DNA of 64,000 bases from Omphiscola glabra (Eukaryota > Mollusca > Gastropoda > Lymnaeidae). Location: assembly GCA_964017045.1 (NCBI GenBank), contig OZ024808.1:21718418-21782417 (forward strand), in the 5' to 3' direction. The translations under genes and the position numbers were made by a program. The notes under the pieces are model-generated. The model searched no databases, was not told the origin of the DNA, and worked only from the letters and a program-made list of their open reading frames with translations. Shown here in pieces: positions 52,583-63,066 of the stretch; positions within the stretch are counted from its first letter, which is position 1; each line of letters begins with the position of its first letter.

Positions 52583-52775
52583 CGACTGCGTGGACATTGT
52601 GACCCACTGCGTGGACATTGTGACCCACTGCGTGGACATTGTGACCCACTGCGTGGACATTGTGACCCACTGCGTGGACATTGTGACCCACTGCGTGGAC
52701 ATTGTGACCCAGTGCGTGGACATTGTGACCCAATGCGTGGACATTGTGACCCAATGCGTGGACACTGTGGCCGAC
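52583..52775. repeat. 21-bp minisatellite, 9-10 copies
   Basis: Unit TGCGTGGACATTGTGACCCAC, with CCCAG and CCCAA variants at the right end. Stop-free in several frames on both strands; no gene supported. Confidence 0.93.
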
Positions 52776-53066
52776 TGCGCAGACTTTGCGACAACTATCT
52801 TTACTCTCATTCTTCCATGAGATATGGTCATCTTTCAAGCCTGCAGCTCAATGTATCACAAGTCTTTGAACCCTACCAGTTGTCGGATTCCTGGAATCAA
52901 ACATGACATTTAAGAGTTATTTATAGCATTGGCATGTCCATTTTTTCGTTTCATGTTACTTAAAACTTGTGCGCGAGTTCCATGTCCAGTTTTAGTGCCT
53001 CCCATGTTTCATTACCATTGAATTGCCACATTCTTTGTGTTGGCTGTTTTTGGGTAGAGAGCATCT

Positions 53067-53190
53067 AGCGGCAGGGGCGCGTACAACTAGCGGCAGGGGC
53101 GCGTACAACTAGCGGCAGGGGCGCCTACAACTAGCGGCAGGGGCGCCTACAACTAGCGGCAGGGGCGCGTATATCTAGCGGCAGGTGCGT
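53067..53190. repeat. 22-bp minisatellite, 6 copies
   Basis: Unit CTAGCGGCAGGGGCGCGTACAA with GCCTAC variants. Confidence 0.9.
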
Positions 53191-53399
53191 GCTGAGAGCT
53201 CTGCGCTTGCGGTACAAAAAAAATTCCCACGCCACTCTAAAGAATGTATATTTATATTTAGTGTGTGAATAGTAAAACTTTTTGGCTACCCTCGAATAAG
53301 CCCCCTTTTGCCCCCCCCCCCTTTTTTTTCCACGGACCTACTCAGTACAACTAAGCATTAAGAAATTGCCATTCTTTAAAAAAATGTACCCTTCTTTCA

Positions 53400-55315
53400 T
53401 ACGCTTGCATCATTTCAACAGCACAGCCAACATTTGACGTATGTCAACCCCCCAGTGTTGGCCGTTCTGTAAAGGTGATATTTCTAACATCTGATTTATC
53501 CATTGGTTTATGTTTCGTCTCATTAGTAATTTTTATAATTTCACAATTTTTAGAGCACTTTGTACAATTTCACAAAGTATGGCAACATTTTTAGATATCT
53601 TTATTATCATCCGTTGCATTCTTTTGTATCATTCCACAACTTTAGCACTTGTATCATTTCACATCCTTAGCACTTGCATCATTACACATCATTAGCACTT
53701 GTATCTTTCCACGACCTTAGCATTTGTATCTTTCCACGACCTTAGCACTTGTATCTTTCCACAACCTTTGCAATTGTATCATTTCAACAGCACAGCCAAG
53801 TCATCCCCCAAATGTTGGCCGTTCTGTAAATGTGATATCTGTAAAGTAGTCTTGCATCTTTCTGCCACCAAAAAACGCTTTGTATAATTCTACCATCAAT
53901 AGCACAAGTTGTAGCACTTTATCTTAGGCAGAAAATGTACTTTAATCTCATTTAAACAGCACGGCCAACAAATGATATGTCATCCCCCAGTGTTGGCCGT
54001 TCTGTAAAGGTGAAACTCCTTCTGATTTATCTATAGTACTTACTTTCACAATCCATAGCACTTGTATCATTTCACCAACAGCACAGCCAACATTTGACAT
54101 TATGTCATCCCCCAGTGTCGGCCGTTCTGTTAAGGGAAAACTCCTGATTTATCCATAGTACTTAGTTTCACAATCCACCGCACTTGTATCATTTCACCAA
54201 CAGCACAGTCAACATTTGACATTATGTCATCCCCCAGTGTTGGCCGTTCTGTATATGTGAAATTTATGATTTATCCACAGTACTTAGTTTCACAATCCAC
54301 AGCACTTGTATCATTTCACCAACAGCACAGTCAACATTTGACATTATGTCATCCCCCAATGTCGGCCGTTCTGTTAAGGGAAAACTCCTTCTGATTTATC
54401 CATAGTACTTAGTTTCTTAATCCATAGCACTTGTATCATTTCACCAACAGCACAGCCAACATTTGACATTATGTCATCCCCCAGTGTTGGCCGTTCTGTA
54501 TATGTGAAATTTATGATTTATCCACAGTACTTAGTTTCACAATCCACAGCACTTGTATCATTTCACCAACAGCACAGTCAACATTTGACATTATGTCATC
54601 CCCCAATGTCGGCCGTTCTGTTAAGGTAAAACTCCTTCTGATTTATCCATAGTACTTAGTTTCTTAATCCATAGCACTTGTATCATTTCACCAACAGCAC
54701 AGTCAACATTTGGCATTATGTCATCCCCCAGTGTCGGCCGTTCTGTTAAGGGAAATCTCCTGATTTATCCATAGTACTTAGTTTCACAATCCATAGCACT
54801 TGTATCATTTCACCAACAGCACAGTCAACATTTGACATGTCATACCCCAGTGTCGGCCGTTCTGTTAAGGTGAAACTCCTTCTGATTTATCCATAGTACT
54901 TAGTTTCAAAATCCACAGCACTTGTATCATTTCACCAACAGCACAGCCAACATTTGATTTTATGTCATCCCCCCAGTGTTGGCCGTTCTGTAAAGGTGAT
55001 ATCTGTAAAGCTGAATTTTTCATGTCACCCTTTGTCATTCTAACATGTTTGCCAACCCGCCATTTGTAACTCCATGGTATCACGTGCTGCGATCCATAGC
55101 CCTTTGTCATTCATAAATGTATAGCCGCCATCATTTTGCAGTTTGTTGTATCAGTCCGTGACATCAGTTGCACTCTTCCCAGACCAGACAGTATCACACT
55201 GCCTTCTTCCATCAAAAGCACACTTGTACCATTTCACAGCACGGCCAACATTTGACTTATGTCACCCCCAGTGTTGGCCGTTCTGTGAAGGTGATATCTC
55301 TATCATCTGATGTAT
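53400..55315. repeat. About 120-bp tandem repeat, roughly 12 copies, nested short repeats
   Basis: Each unit has CAACATTTGACATTATGTCA, then CCCCCAGTGTTGGCCGTTCTGT, GATTTATCCATAGTACTTAG, TTTCACAATCCATAGCACTT and GTATCATTTCACCAACAGCAC. The middle copies (about 54000-54980) are most alike. The CCAGTGTTGGCCGTTCTGT core is the best-kept part in all copies, including isolated ones near 53457, 53812 and 55803. Confidence 0.9.
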
Positions 55316-55439
55316 CAATAGGTTTTGTTGTTTCATCTCACTGCCACTAGTACTTTTTTGTCAGTTCCCCATCTGTAGCGCACTTTATATAATTTCAATG
55401 TATGGCACTATTTGTAGGATCACTTTATCAATCATATTA

Positions 55440-55772
55440 CCATTACACAACCTTAGCGCTTGTACCATTCCACAATCTTGGCACTTGTACCATCGCACAA
55501 ACTTAGCACTTGTATGATTCCACAACCTTAGCACTTGCATCATTCCACAACCTTAGCACTTGCATCATTCCACAACCTTAGCACTTGCATCATTCCACAA
55601 ACTTAGCACTTGCATCATTCCACAACCTTAGCACTTGCATCATTCCACAACCTTAGCACTTGCATCATTCCACAACCTTAGCACTTGCATCATTCCACAA
55701 CCTTAGCACTTGCATCATTCCACAACCTTAGCACTTGCATCATTCCACAACCTTAGCACTTGAATCATTTCA
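55440..55772. repeat. 25-bp minisatellite, about 13 copies
   Basis: Unit CACAACCTTAGCACTTGCATCATTC, an amplified piece of the neighbouring 120-bp repeat. Confidence 0.92.
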
Positions 55773-56939
55773 ACAGCACGGTCAACCGTCATCTCTCAAT
55801 GTGGGCCGTTCTGTAACGGCGATATCTCTCTGCCAATAGTAACTTGTTCATGACATTGTGTTAATTCCCCATCCAATGACGTCAATTCCACTAACAGCCA
55901 ACACTTAGAAGATTTGATTCAGATTTGTTCAATGACTAAATTGAATTTTTTTTTGGTCCCATAACTTTTCTGTGAATGTTCACTATTAGTTAATTTTTTT
56001 GTTGTTGTAAATCGTCTTTTTTATGTTTAAATGTTATATATTTCTTTAGTTTTACTGTCTTACTTGACCGATGTGCCATTTACTTGATTGATCAGAATGC
56101 CAATCAATAAGGCTTTCGGGTTCGGTCGTTTAAATTTCTATTCACTCGATACTATACTATACTCTGTGACATGTCCAAATTAGTGTTTAGAAATTTCTCC
56201 TTGTGTGCGGCAGTTTCTTTATATAGTTCTTCGTCCAGATGTTGGACCTTGTCATGTTTTACGTCCACATGTTGGACCTTGTCATGTTTTACGTGGCCCA
56301 TTTTCCCCAACGGCATTAAGGACAAAACTAAAAATAAAGGCAAATCTCCCGAAAGTTTTAATAAGAACTTGTGTATTAAAGCTGTTGTCTAGCATATTCG
56401 AATGGCTGCTTAAACTGTTGGCTACCAAAACCTTTTCAAAACGAGACTCGCTTGTAGTTCGGTTGTATTTCTGCACTGCTTTACTGAAATTTGACATTTT
56501 GAAGTACCACTGACTACATGACATGACATACCCGTGACATGACCAGGTCGTCTGAACATGCCTTCATTTGAAACATTATACCCTAGTTTAGTCCTAGTTT
56601 ATTACATGTTATCAATTTAAGAAAAATATTCATTGTGGGGAAAAGTTTCATTTCTTTTCGCTGTTTGAACCAATTAATTTAGTATTGTAGTTATAATTTT
56701 ATTTAAGTATTAAATTTGTATACATATGTTCTACTGTCGTAAAAAATATTCCTGTTGTAATTGGAACTGATCCATTTATTCGAATAAATTTTATTTTCAC
56801 ATGCTTCAAATGTTTTGCGTGTTTTTTGCACGTATGTTGGGGGATAATATACATGTCCCAGTTCTTAAACAACTGACTACCTAAATCTTTTGGACTAGAG
56901 CGATCCTAAAGATCTTGAACCGCCCTAAAGAACTTGGAC

Positions 56940-57050
56940 GGCCCCAAAGCTCTGGCGCGGTCCCAAAGCTCTGGCGCGGTCCCAAAGCTCTGGCGCGGTC
57001 CCAAAGCTCTGGCGCGGTCCCAAAAGCTCTGGCGCGGTCCCAAAGCTCTT
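56940..57050. repeat. 19-bp minisatellite, about 6 copies
   Basis: Unit CAAAGCTCTGGCGCGGTCC, GC-rich against an AT-rich surrounding. Confidence 0.9.
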
Positions 57051-57807
57051 TTGAACGATCTGAAATCTCTTGATATTTAAACAAATTTCTTTTTTGGGGC
57101 GGGACACTTAGGGGGTCCTCTTCGAGCGAGCCTCAAGTACGAATCTGTGATTTGCGCGTTGGTTCGTCCGCACACCTTGGGGGTAAAACAGAACACTCAG
57201 ACATGAGAGCCAATCCCCCCCTCCCCCCCCCCCACCGTCAACATTGTGTGTCGCAATGCATGTGTCGTCGTCATCCATGAAATTTAAGAGAAATAATAGT
57301 TTTAGCTTCCATATTTTTTTACTAAATTTATTTATATGTAATATTACTATTACTGGTAATACCTGAAAATATGCGTTTGGTTGAGAACAATTCGGCTCTT
57401 TCCAAAAATTAGAAGTAACAAATATGTGGTGAGAATTTTAGTGACGGTTGGGGGGTCCCGTGACGTATCTTGTGGTCAATGGAGCAGGTCCATTGGTGGA
57501 TAATATGAGGGACTGCGTTCAAGCTGTGTAAAGTAAATACATAGTGGAACAAGATATGTTAATTCTTGGAAAAAAATAAAGGGACGTTTCGGCTAAATGC
57601 CTTCTTCAGCAGGCGAGACAAAACAACACTTATTGTCTCCAGCTTTTGTCTCCAGATGTGAATTTTTTCCCCCGTGTTCACAGTTGCATAGATCAAGCGC
57701 TTCAACTCTTGGATTCATAGGTGCCCTCGGGTTTCCAGCTCAACAAAGACATACACACGTGGTGCCACGTTTTCTATAAATATCCTTAATTCGACTCGTT
57801 TCGAAGC

Positions 57808-58030
57808 GGCTATGCGTACCCGGGTCCCTTTAAACTAAATCCCATTCGGATGTCAATTGTGGTAGTTTAGTTTAGTTAAACTGAAGAAGTAAGTTTACAA
57901 ATATATAGTCCATTCAGTTAAATTTCATTTTGATACCTCATTTTGTCTTACAAACCCAACAATAATATTTTAAATAGTTTCTCAATCCCAACCTCTCAAT
58001 TCTGGTACCCGAGTGCGAATTGTCGCAGCC
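57808..58030. mobile_element. Single copy of the MITE that forms the intronic foldback at 12995
   Basis: Shares ATTCGGATGTCAATTGTGGT, TTACAAACCCAACAATAATA and CAATCCCAACCTCTCAATTC with 13238-13430. The ends GTACCCGGGT and GGTACCCGAGTGCGAATTG are inverted relatives. About 220 bp, non-coding. Confidence 0.8.
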
Positions 58031-58119
58031 ATGAACTTTTGCCAACGGAGTCATGTAGTTAAGCTATTTCACTGTTAATGGGTTTTCCCCCCATTTCTTT
58101 ACATGTTAATTACGTCGGT

Positions 58120-58552
58120 GTGTCTTATCATACGTCGGTGTGTCTTATCACACGTCGGTGTGTCTTATCTCACGCCGGTGTGTCTTATCTCACGTCGGTG
58201 TGTCTTATCACACGTCGGTGTGTCTTATCACACGTCGGTGTCTTATCTCACGTCGGTGTGTGTCTTATCACACGCTGGTGTGCCTTATTTCCCATCGGTG
58301 TGTCTTATCACACGTCGGCATGTCTTATCACACGCCGGTGTGTCTTATCACACGTCGGTGTGTCTTATCACACGTCGGTGTGTCTTATCTCACGTCGGTG
58401 TGTGTCTTATCACACGCCGGTGTGTCTTATCTCACGTCGGTGTGTGTCTTATCACACGCTGGTGTGCCTTATTTCCCGTCGGTGTGTCTTATCACACGTC
58501 GGTGTGTCTTATCACACGTCGGTGTGTCTTATCTCACGTCAGTGTGACTAAC
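58120..58552. repeat. 20-bp minisatellite, about 21 copies, with higher-order structure
   Basis: Unit CACGTCGGTGTGTCTTATCA. A diverged block with CACGCTGGTGTGCCTTATTT appears twice (58271 and 58455), showing duplication of a multi-unit block. Confidence 0.93.
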
Positions 58553-58572
58553 TCACGTCCATGTAATGTTTG

Positions 58573-58656
58573 GGGATGGCTGGGGATGGCTGGGGATGGC
58601 TGGGGATGGCTGGGGATGGCTGGGGATGGCTGGGGATGGCTGGGGATGGCTGGGGC
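58573..58656. repeat. 10-bp tandem repeat, about 8 copies
   Basis: Perfect GGGGATGGCT units, directly after the 20-bp array. Confidence 0.93.
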
Positions 58657-58879
58657 GATATTTTTTTCATTTTATTGATCAGTAACAATGAATGGGTTCG
58701 GTTGTTGTTTTTTTGTTCAAACCCAATTTCCTAATTTTTAAAACTACTTTACACCAGATCATCAATTATTGTATTGTCAATCACTCTGGTATTCTAATTC
58801 CTCTCAACCTTACCACCCCCGCCCATAACCCAACCCTTTCGGATTTGTTTCCAAATTATTTTTCCTGTGATATCGATAA

Positions 58880-59008
58880 TCCAGTGCCCTATAGCAGAAA
58901 GGGGGAAGGGGGGAGACAAACTACAATGCCCTATAACAGATGTGGCCAAAGTACAGTGCCCTATAACAGAGGAGGGCAAACTACAGTGTCCTATAGCAGA
59001 TGTGGCGC
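58880..59008. repeat. About 32-bp tandem repeat, 4 copies
   Basis: Unit like AGTGCCCTATAACAGATGTG followed by GCCAAACTAC. Confidence 0.85.
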
Positions 59009-59463
59009 CCACGGCTCAAAATGGCCTTTCGGTCAAGCAGGGTTGCCGAAACCGAAACCTTAAGCTTAAACTTGTTTGTTATTTGAGACAGCCAAAAATA
59101 GTTTCATAAAATTATTAAGTCTTAACGTTGGACGATGAAATCACAAGAAAATTCTTGTTAGAAATTTCCCGAAACAATGAACAAGTGTGGCTGGTGTACA
59201 AATCTTTTTTTTTAATCAAAGTCTGAAGAGTGTGTATGTGTCTGTGTAATAGTGTACAAAAGTGTAAAAGCGGCTGTCTTTGTACATGCATTGTAAACTC
59301 AAGGCCTGGTAAACACAACCTTATTCGATGGTCATCGATAGATACTTTAAAAAAATGTCAACAACAAAGAAAAAGAAGAATAAGATGAAGGGCTTGGGTC
59401 CAGTTGCCGGTGGGAGAGGGCCGTAGTCGCTTGCAATGTAGGGCCATTGCTGCGCCCGGTCTG

Positions 59464-62400
59464 CTACAGCGGTGGATATTGCTGTGGTGGGTATTGCTGG
59501 GGTGGGTATTGCTGTTGTGGGTATTGCTGGGGTGGGTATTGTTGGGGTGGGTATTGCTGGGATGGGTTTATCGGGGGTGGGTATTGCTGGGGTGGGTTTA
59601 TCGGGGGTGGGTATTGCTGTGGCGGGTTCTGGTTGTATGGATCCTGCTGGGGTGGGTATTGCTGGGGTGGGTATTGCTGGAACGGGTATTGCTGGGGTGG
59701 GTATGGCTGGAACGGATATTGCTGGGGGGTACCTATGTTATTCCCAGGCAAGGGTTGGTTGTTATAACTTCCTGGCAGACTGGTAATCGGATAATATTGT
59801 GGGTCGGCAGCAGGTTGCAGATACAGAACAGATGGAGAGCAGTTTGCGGGGTCTGGGGGCAGATAGCTCTGCTGAGGCGGAACATAGTTCTGAGGGGGGC
59901 CCATGTATTGTCCTGGTGGATATTGCTGGCTGGAAGAGTCTGGCGGCGGCGGGATGTAGAGCATGACCTGATTCGGAGGCGGGGGTAGATAGGGCCCTTG
60001 CGGAGACAGCATCCCGACGGATCCGATGTTAATTTGTGTGGGCGGATATGTCCCGATCGGTGGACTGGGCGCAGCGCTGGGATAGGACCCAAGTTGTCGA
60101 CGGGCCAGTCGATTGGTCACCTCAACGAGCAGCGCCATCAGGTAGTCCACCTGAGGGGATTGTCCCCAGGACGCGCGCCTCTCGACCACCGACTGCACCA
60201 GCTGGATGAGCTGCTCTCTGGTGGCCGTCCGGTAGGAGAACGAGCCGTCTGAAGGGTACTGGATCATCTTATCGGGCCCCTGGGAATAGCTGGGAATGGA
60301 TAAGAGGCATGCAGCAAGTTAATTCGTGCGTTCGTGAGAGAGAGAGGGGGGGGGGTGTGTGGCTTGTTTGGACGATGTGTGTTTGGCGTGATGGAATGGC
60401 GGAAATGTATGTAACGTATCTCTGTTTACATTCGTATATCTATAGATGATATATTGTATTAAAATGATAAAAACGTGACGAAATTCGACATAAAAAGTCA
60501 AATATTTCAGTGATTGATTGATTGATTGGATACTTCTATAGCGCTGGTATCAATGCTACTTTAGCATGCTCACTGCGCTCTGGTTTCATCAAATCTATTA
60601 AACAAAAAAGTCTTTAAATGTTTCCTAAATGATTTTCTGTCCTTTTCAATGCCGTTCTCTTGTCAAAACCTACCTTCCGAAATGTATTTCTCTGGTGATA
60701 ACTCTTTAATTGGCTACATTGATTTTTTTTTTTAATTTTAAACATCAATCCATCACGATGGTCCAACTCTGTGGTGCGCAAACTCCTTATTTTTGTTTAC
60801 CCTCCATACTGGTGCGCAACATTCTTATTGGTACGCAGCCTACTTATTGGGGCGCAATTTAATTATTGGGGTGCAACATACTCTATCAGTGTACAATATA
60901 CTTATTGTTGTTTAACATACTTATTGGTGCGCAACCTACTTATTGGTACACAAACTACTAATTGGTGCGCAACATACTTATTGGTGCGCAACATACTTAT
61001 TGGTGCGCTACCTAAATATGGGTGCTACAAAACAGAAGAATTTTTTTTATAACGGCACCCCCCCCCCCTTTTTTTTTTCAATGTAAGTAAAACGATGAAA
61101 CCACTTAAGTTGCGACCCCCCCCCCCCCCCGGTCTCACTCACCACTTTCCTGTAGTGTCGGGATCGCACGATCCCTCGGCGGGGTTGTAGAAGGTCTCGG
61201 CTAGGCACACGTCTCTCTGCTGCGTGTGACCTTGACAGCGGACGTACTGGTCGCAGTACAGACAGGAGGCGTAGAGTCCATCCGGTACAACTTTGTCGTA
61301 TGAGAAACAGGCATCCACACAGCCCTTGTAGACTACACGCGTGTGGGTGGGGGGAGGGGTGGTGGTAAAGTATTCAAAGATTTCAGTTAAAGATATGGTG
61401 TTATCTAGCAAGACACAAAACCTTCAAGAGCAAGTAGACAAATAAGTTTTATTTTCGTTTCGTTAATTTTTTTTTGTTATGCTTTTTATTTTTTTATTTT
61501 TTTGGTGGCTGGGATTTGGAGGTTGGGGTTGGGGGGGGGGCTAGAATATATTCTAAGTGTTCATCATCCTCCTCATCATGTCCCTTAGTCTTAGGACCGT
61601 TGGGGCGCCAAAGATGACATGAAAACTATCCTTCTCCATTCTTCTCTATTTTCTGCACTTCGTGAGGTGTTAGAGGTAATAAAATTAACTATTTTTTAAA
61701 TTGCAATTCTTAAAAATATAAAAGCATTGATGTGAGTGAATTTCGAGCCCGTGGTACCCAATAGGATCCATCATTTCATGATGTCATACTCTAGAACAGT
61801 GGTTCTCAACCTTTCTAATGCCACGACACTTAATACAGTTCCTCATGTTGTGGCGACCCCCAACCATACAATTATTTTCTTTTCTTCTTCTTAACTGTAA
61901 AGTATATGTGTCTTACGATGGTCTTAGGCGACCCCTGGGTAAGGGTCGTTCGACCCTCAAAGGGGTCGCGACCTACAGGTTGAGAACCGCTGCTCTAGAA
62001 GAACGGGATCATCTGGTACAATGTGTGCGTATGGCACGCGTGTGGTGTGTTTAAGTGATATGTTTGTGTGATATGTTTGTGTGATGCGTTTGTGTGTTGT
62101 GTTTCTGTGATGTTGTCAAGCGATTTGTGTGATGTGTCGGTATGTGATGTGTTTGTGATATGTGTTTGTGTGATGTCTTTGTTCGTGATGTGTGTGTCAG
62201 CAGCACGGCATGACGTGTGAATATAATTTGCGTGACGTGTGTCTATCGTGTGTGTCAGTTTAGCAAGAGAGTCTGACGTATTTACGATGTTTTTTTAATG
62301 TGTTTGCCAGAAGTATACGTTATGACTGTGTGTGTGCGTATGTGTGTTAGTAATGTTGTGATATATGAAGTTTTGAATTAAAATTAGCTATAATTACTTA

Positions 62401-62649
62401 CGACTTCCACATATGCAAACTCCCCAACAATCCCCCCCCCTTAAATAAAAAAGTGACCATTCATAGGAGCCATAATGATCAATAAAGTGATCGTGGGCCC
62501 TTAATATATAGAAGAAGAAGAAGACCTTTGTTTTTGAAGTCTTACCTTTTTCTCCTGGTTTAGCTACAGAGACTTTAGTGATATTCATTGTATAGGGCGT
62601 CTGTGTTGTATAGGGCGTCTGTGTTGTATAGGACGTCTGTGTAGAGTTG
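59464..62649 (-). CDS. Secreted-type protein with a peritrophin/CBM14-like domain and QQYPP tail (3' part of gene)
   Basis: Minus-strand exons 62649-62546, 61332-61143 and 60289-59464 join in phase (104+190+826 nt) with GT-AG borders and end at TAG. The first visible exon encodes a Thr-rich repeat (TTQTPY three times). The second encodes a chitin-binding domain with eight cysteines, including the typical C..YVRC...VC....F.NP..G.CD spacing; its last Cys is created at the exon 2-3 junction, which supports the splice. The last exon gives a helical segment (EQLIQLVQSVVERR...LLVEVTNRL) and then a Pro/Gln/Tyr-rich tail of about 10 PPQQY-type units. CBM14 domains bind chitin in peritrophic membranes, shells and cuticles; an extracellular matrix role is inferred. 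The signal peptide and start must lie upstream in an exon I cannot place. Confidence 0.8.
60519..60690 (-). mobile_element. LINE 3' end fragment, minus strand
   Basis: Read on the minus strand it has the end of a coding frame like KTFLF, then AGAGCGCAGTGAGCATGCTA AAGTAGCA, then a tail of ATCA repeats (plus-strand TGATTGATTGATTGATTGG at 60513). The same tail occurs in plus orientation at 63308-63656, so they belong to one family. It sits in an intron of the CBM14 gene. Confidence 0.75.
60780..61030. repeat. 19-bp minisatellite, about 11 diverged copies
   Basis: Unit TTATTGGTGCGCAACATAC, in the intron between the CBM14 exon and the last exon of the minus-strand gene. Confidence 0.88.
61797..61992. 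mobile_element. SPIN-like short hAT element, copy 5, perfect target duplication
   Basis: Starts CAGTGGTTCTCAACCTTTCT and ends CAGGTTGAGAACCGCTG. CTCTAGAA flanks it exactly on both sides (61789-61796 and 61993-62000), an 8-bp duplication of the NTCTAGAN type favoured by many hAT elements. Same orientation as copy 1. In an intron of the minus-strand CBM14 gene. Confidence 0.92.
62030..62350. repeat. Degenerate GTGTGAT-type simple repeat
   Basis: Many TGTGTGATATGTTTG-like units with variable spacing; low complexity, no coding frame. Intron of the minus-strand gene. Confidence 0.75.
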
Positions 62650-62707
62650 CTGGAGATAAAATGTTGTGAAAAAGAAGCTTAAATAGACAGATTTGTTTTA
62701 AACAGAG

Positions 62708-62880
62708 GGTCGGTTGACACGATCAAATTTTCCTTCAAGCATTTGATGCAATTCGTGTATGAAGCCTTGTCACAACTTTCAAATTACTATTTGGTCAAAG
62801 TCCCCCAAAAAAGAAACCACGCACAAAATAGTGCGTTCATACAACAATTTGACGCGAAATTTGATCGTGTGAACTGACGG
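62708..62880. mobile_element. MITE, copy B of the family at 7858
   Basis: Starts GGTCGGTTGACACGATCAAA and its right end complements to CGTCAGTTCACACGATCAAA, an inverted repeat of about 22 bp with two mismatches. TTAA follows the right end (62881) and a TTAA lies 7 bases before the left end. It lies about 60 bp upstream of the first visible exon of the minus-strand gene. Confidence 0.78.
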
Positions 62881-63066
62881 TTAAGACCGCGAGTGTTCGT
62901 GAATGTTGTTCTGCAATGGTGCGCGCACTGCCCTGCACTTAGCGGTGCGCTTCATTGTGAAACATAAACACAAGTAAATACCATTCTATCCATTTTTTTT
63001 CTTCGTCTTAAGACGTGGCAGACTTTGTATTGGATGCTTTGTATTGGATGCTTTGTATTGGATACT

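Larger units (their letters stand above)
51573..59463. other. Repeat-filled intergenic region
   Basis: 7.9 kb without a supported gene. It is mostly tandem repeats: a 34-bp array, a 21-bp array, a 22-bp array, a 120-bp array spanning about 2 kb, a 25-bp array, a 19-bp array, a 20-bp array and a 10-bp array, plus one MITE. Non-repetitive stretches (about 51910-52430, 55790-56920, 57050-57800, 59010-59460) show only short open frames without family resemblance. Confidence 0.75.

Noticed and set aside
53400..55772. CRISPR-like appearance of regularly spaced repeats
   Set aside because: The segments between repeats are themselves repeats, not unique spacers, and the DNA is eukaryotic with no cas genes.
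55790..56920. Possible gene in the least repetitive part of the intergenic region
   Set aside because: Only short open frames in both strands, no splice-compatible set and no recognisable domain.
59404..59988. Plus-strand frame with WVLLGWVLL repeats, like a membrane protein
   Set aside because: It is the antisense of the QQYPP-coding exon; the minus-strand frame is joined in phase to a cysteine-patterned domain and is the real one.
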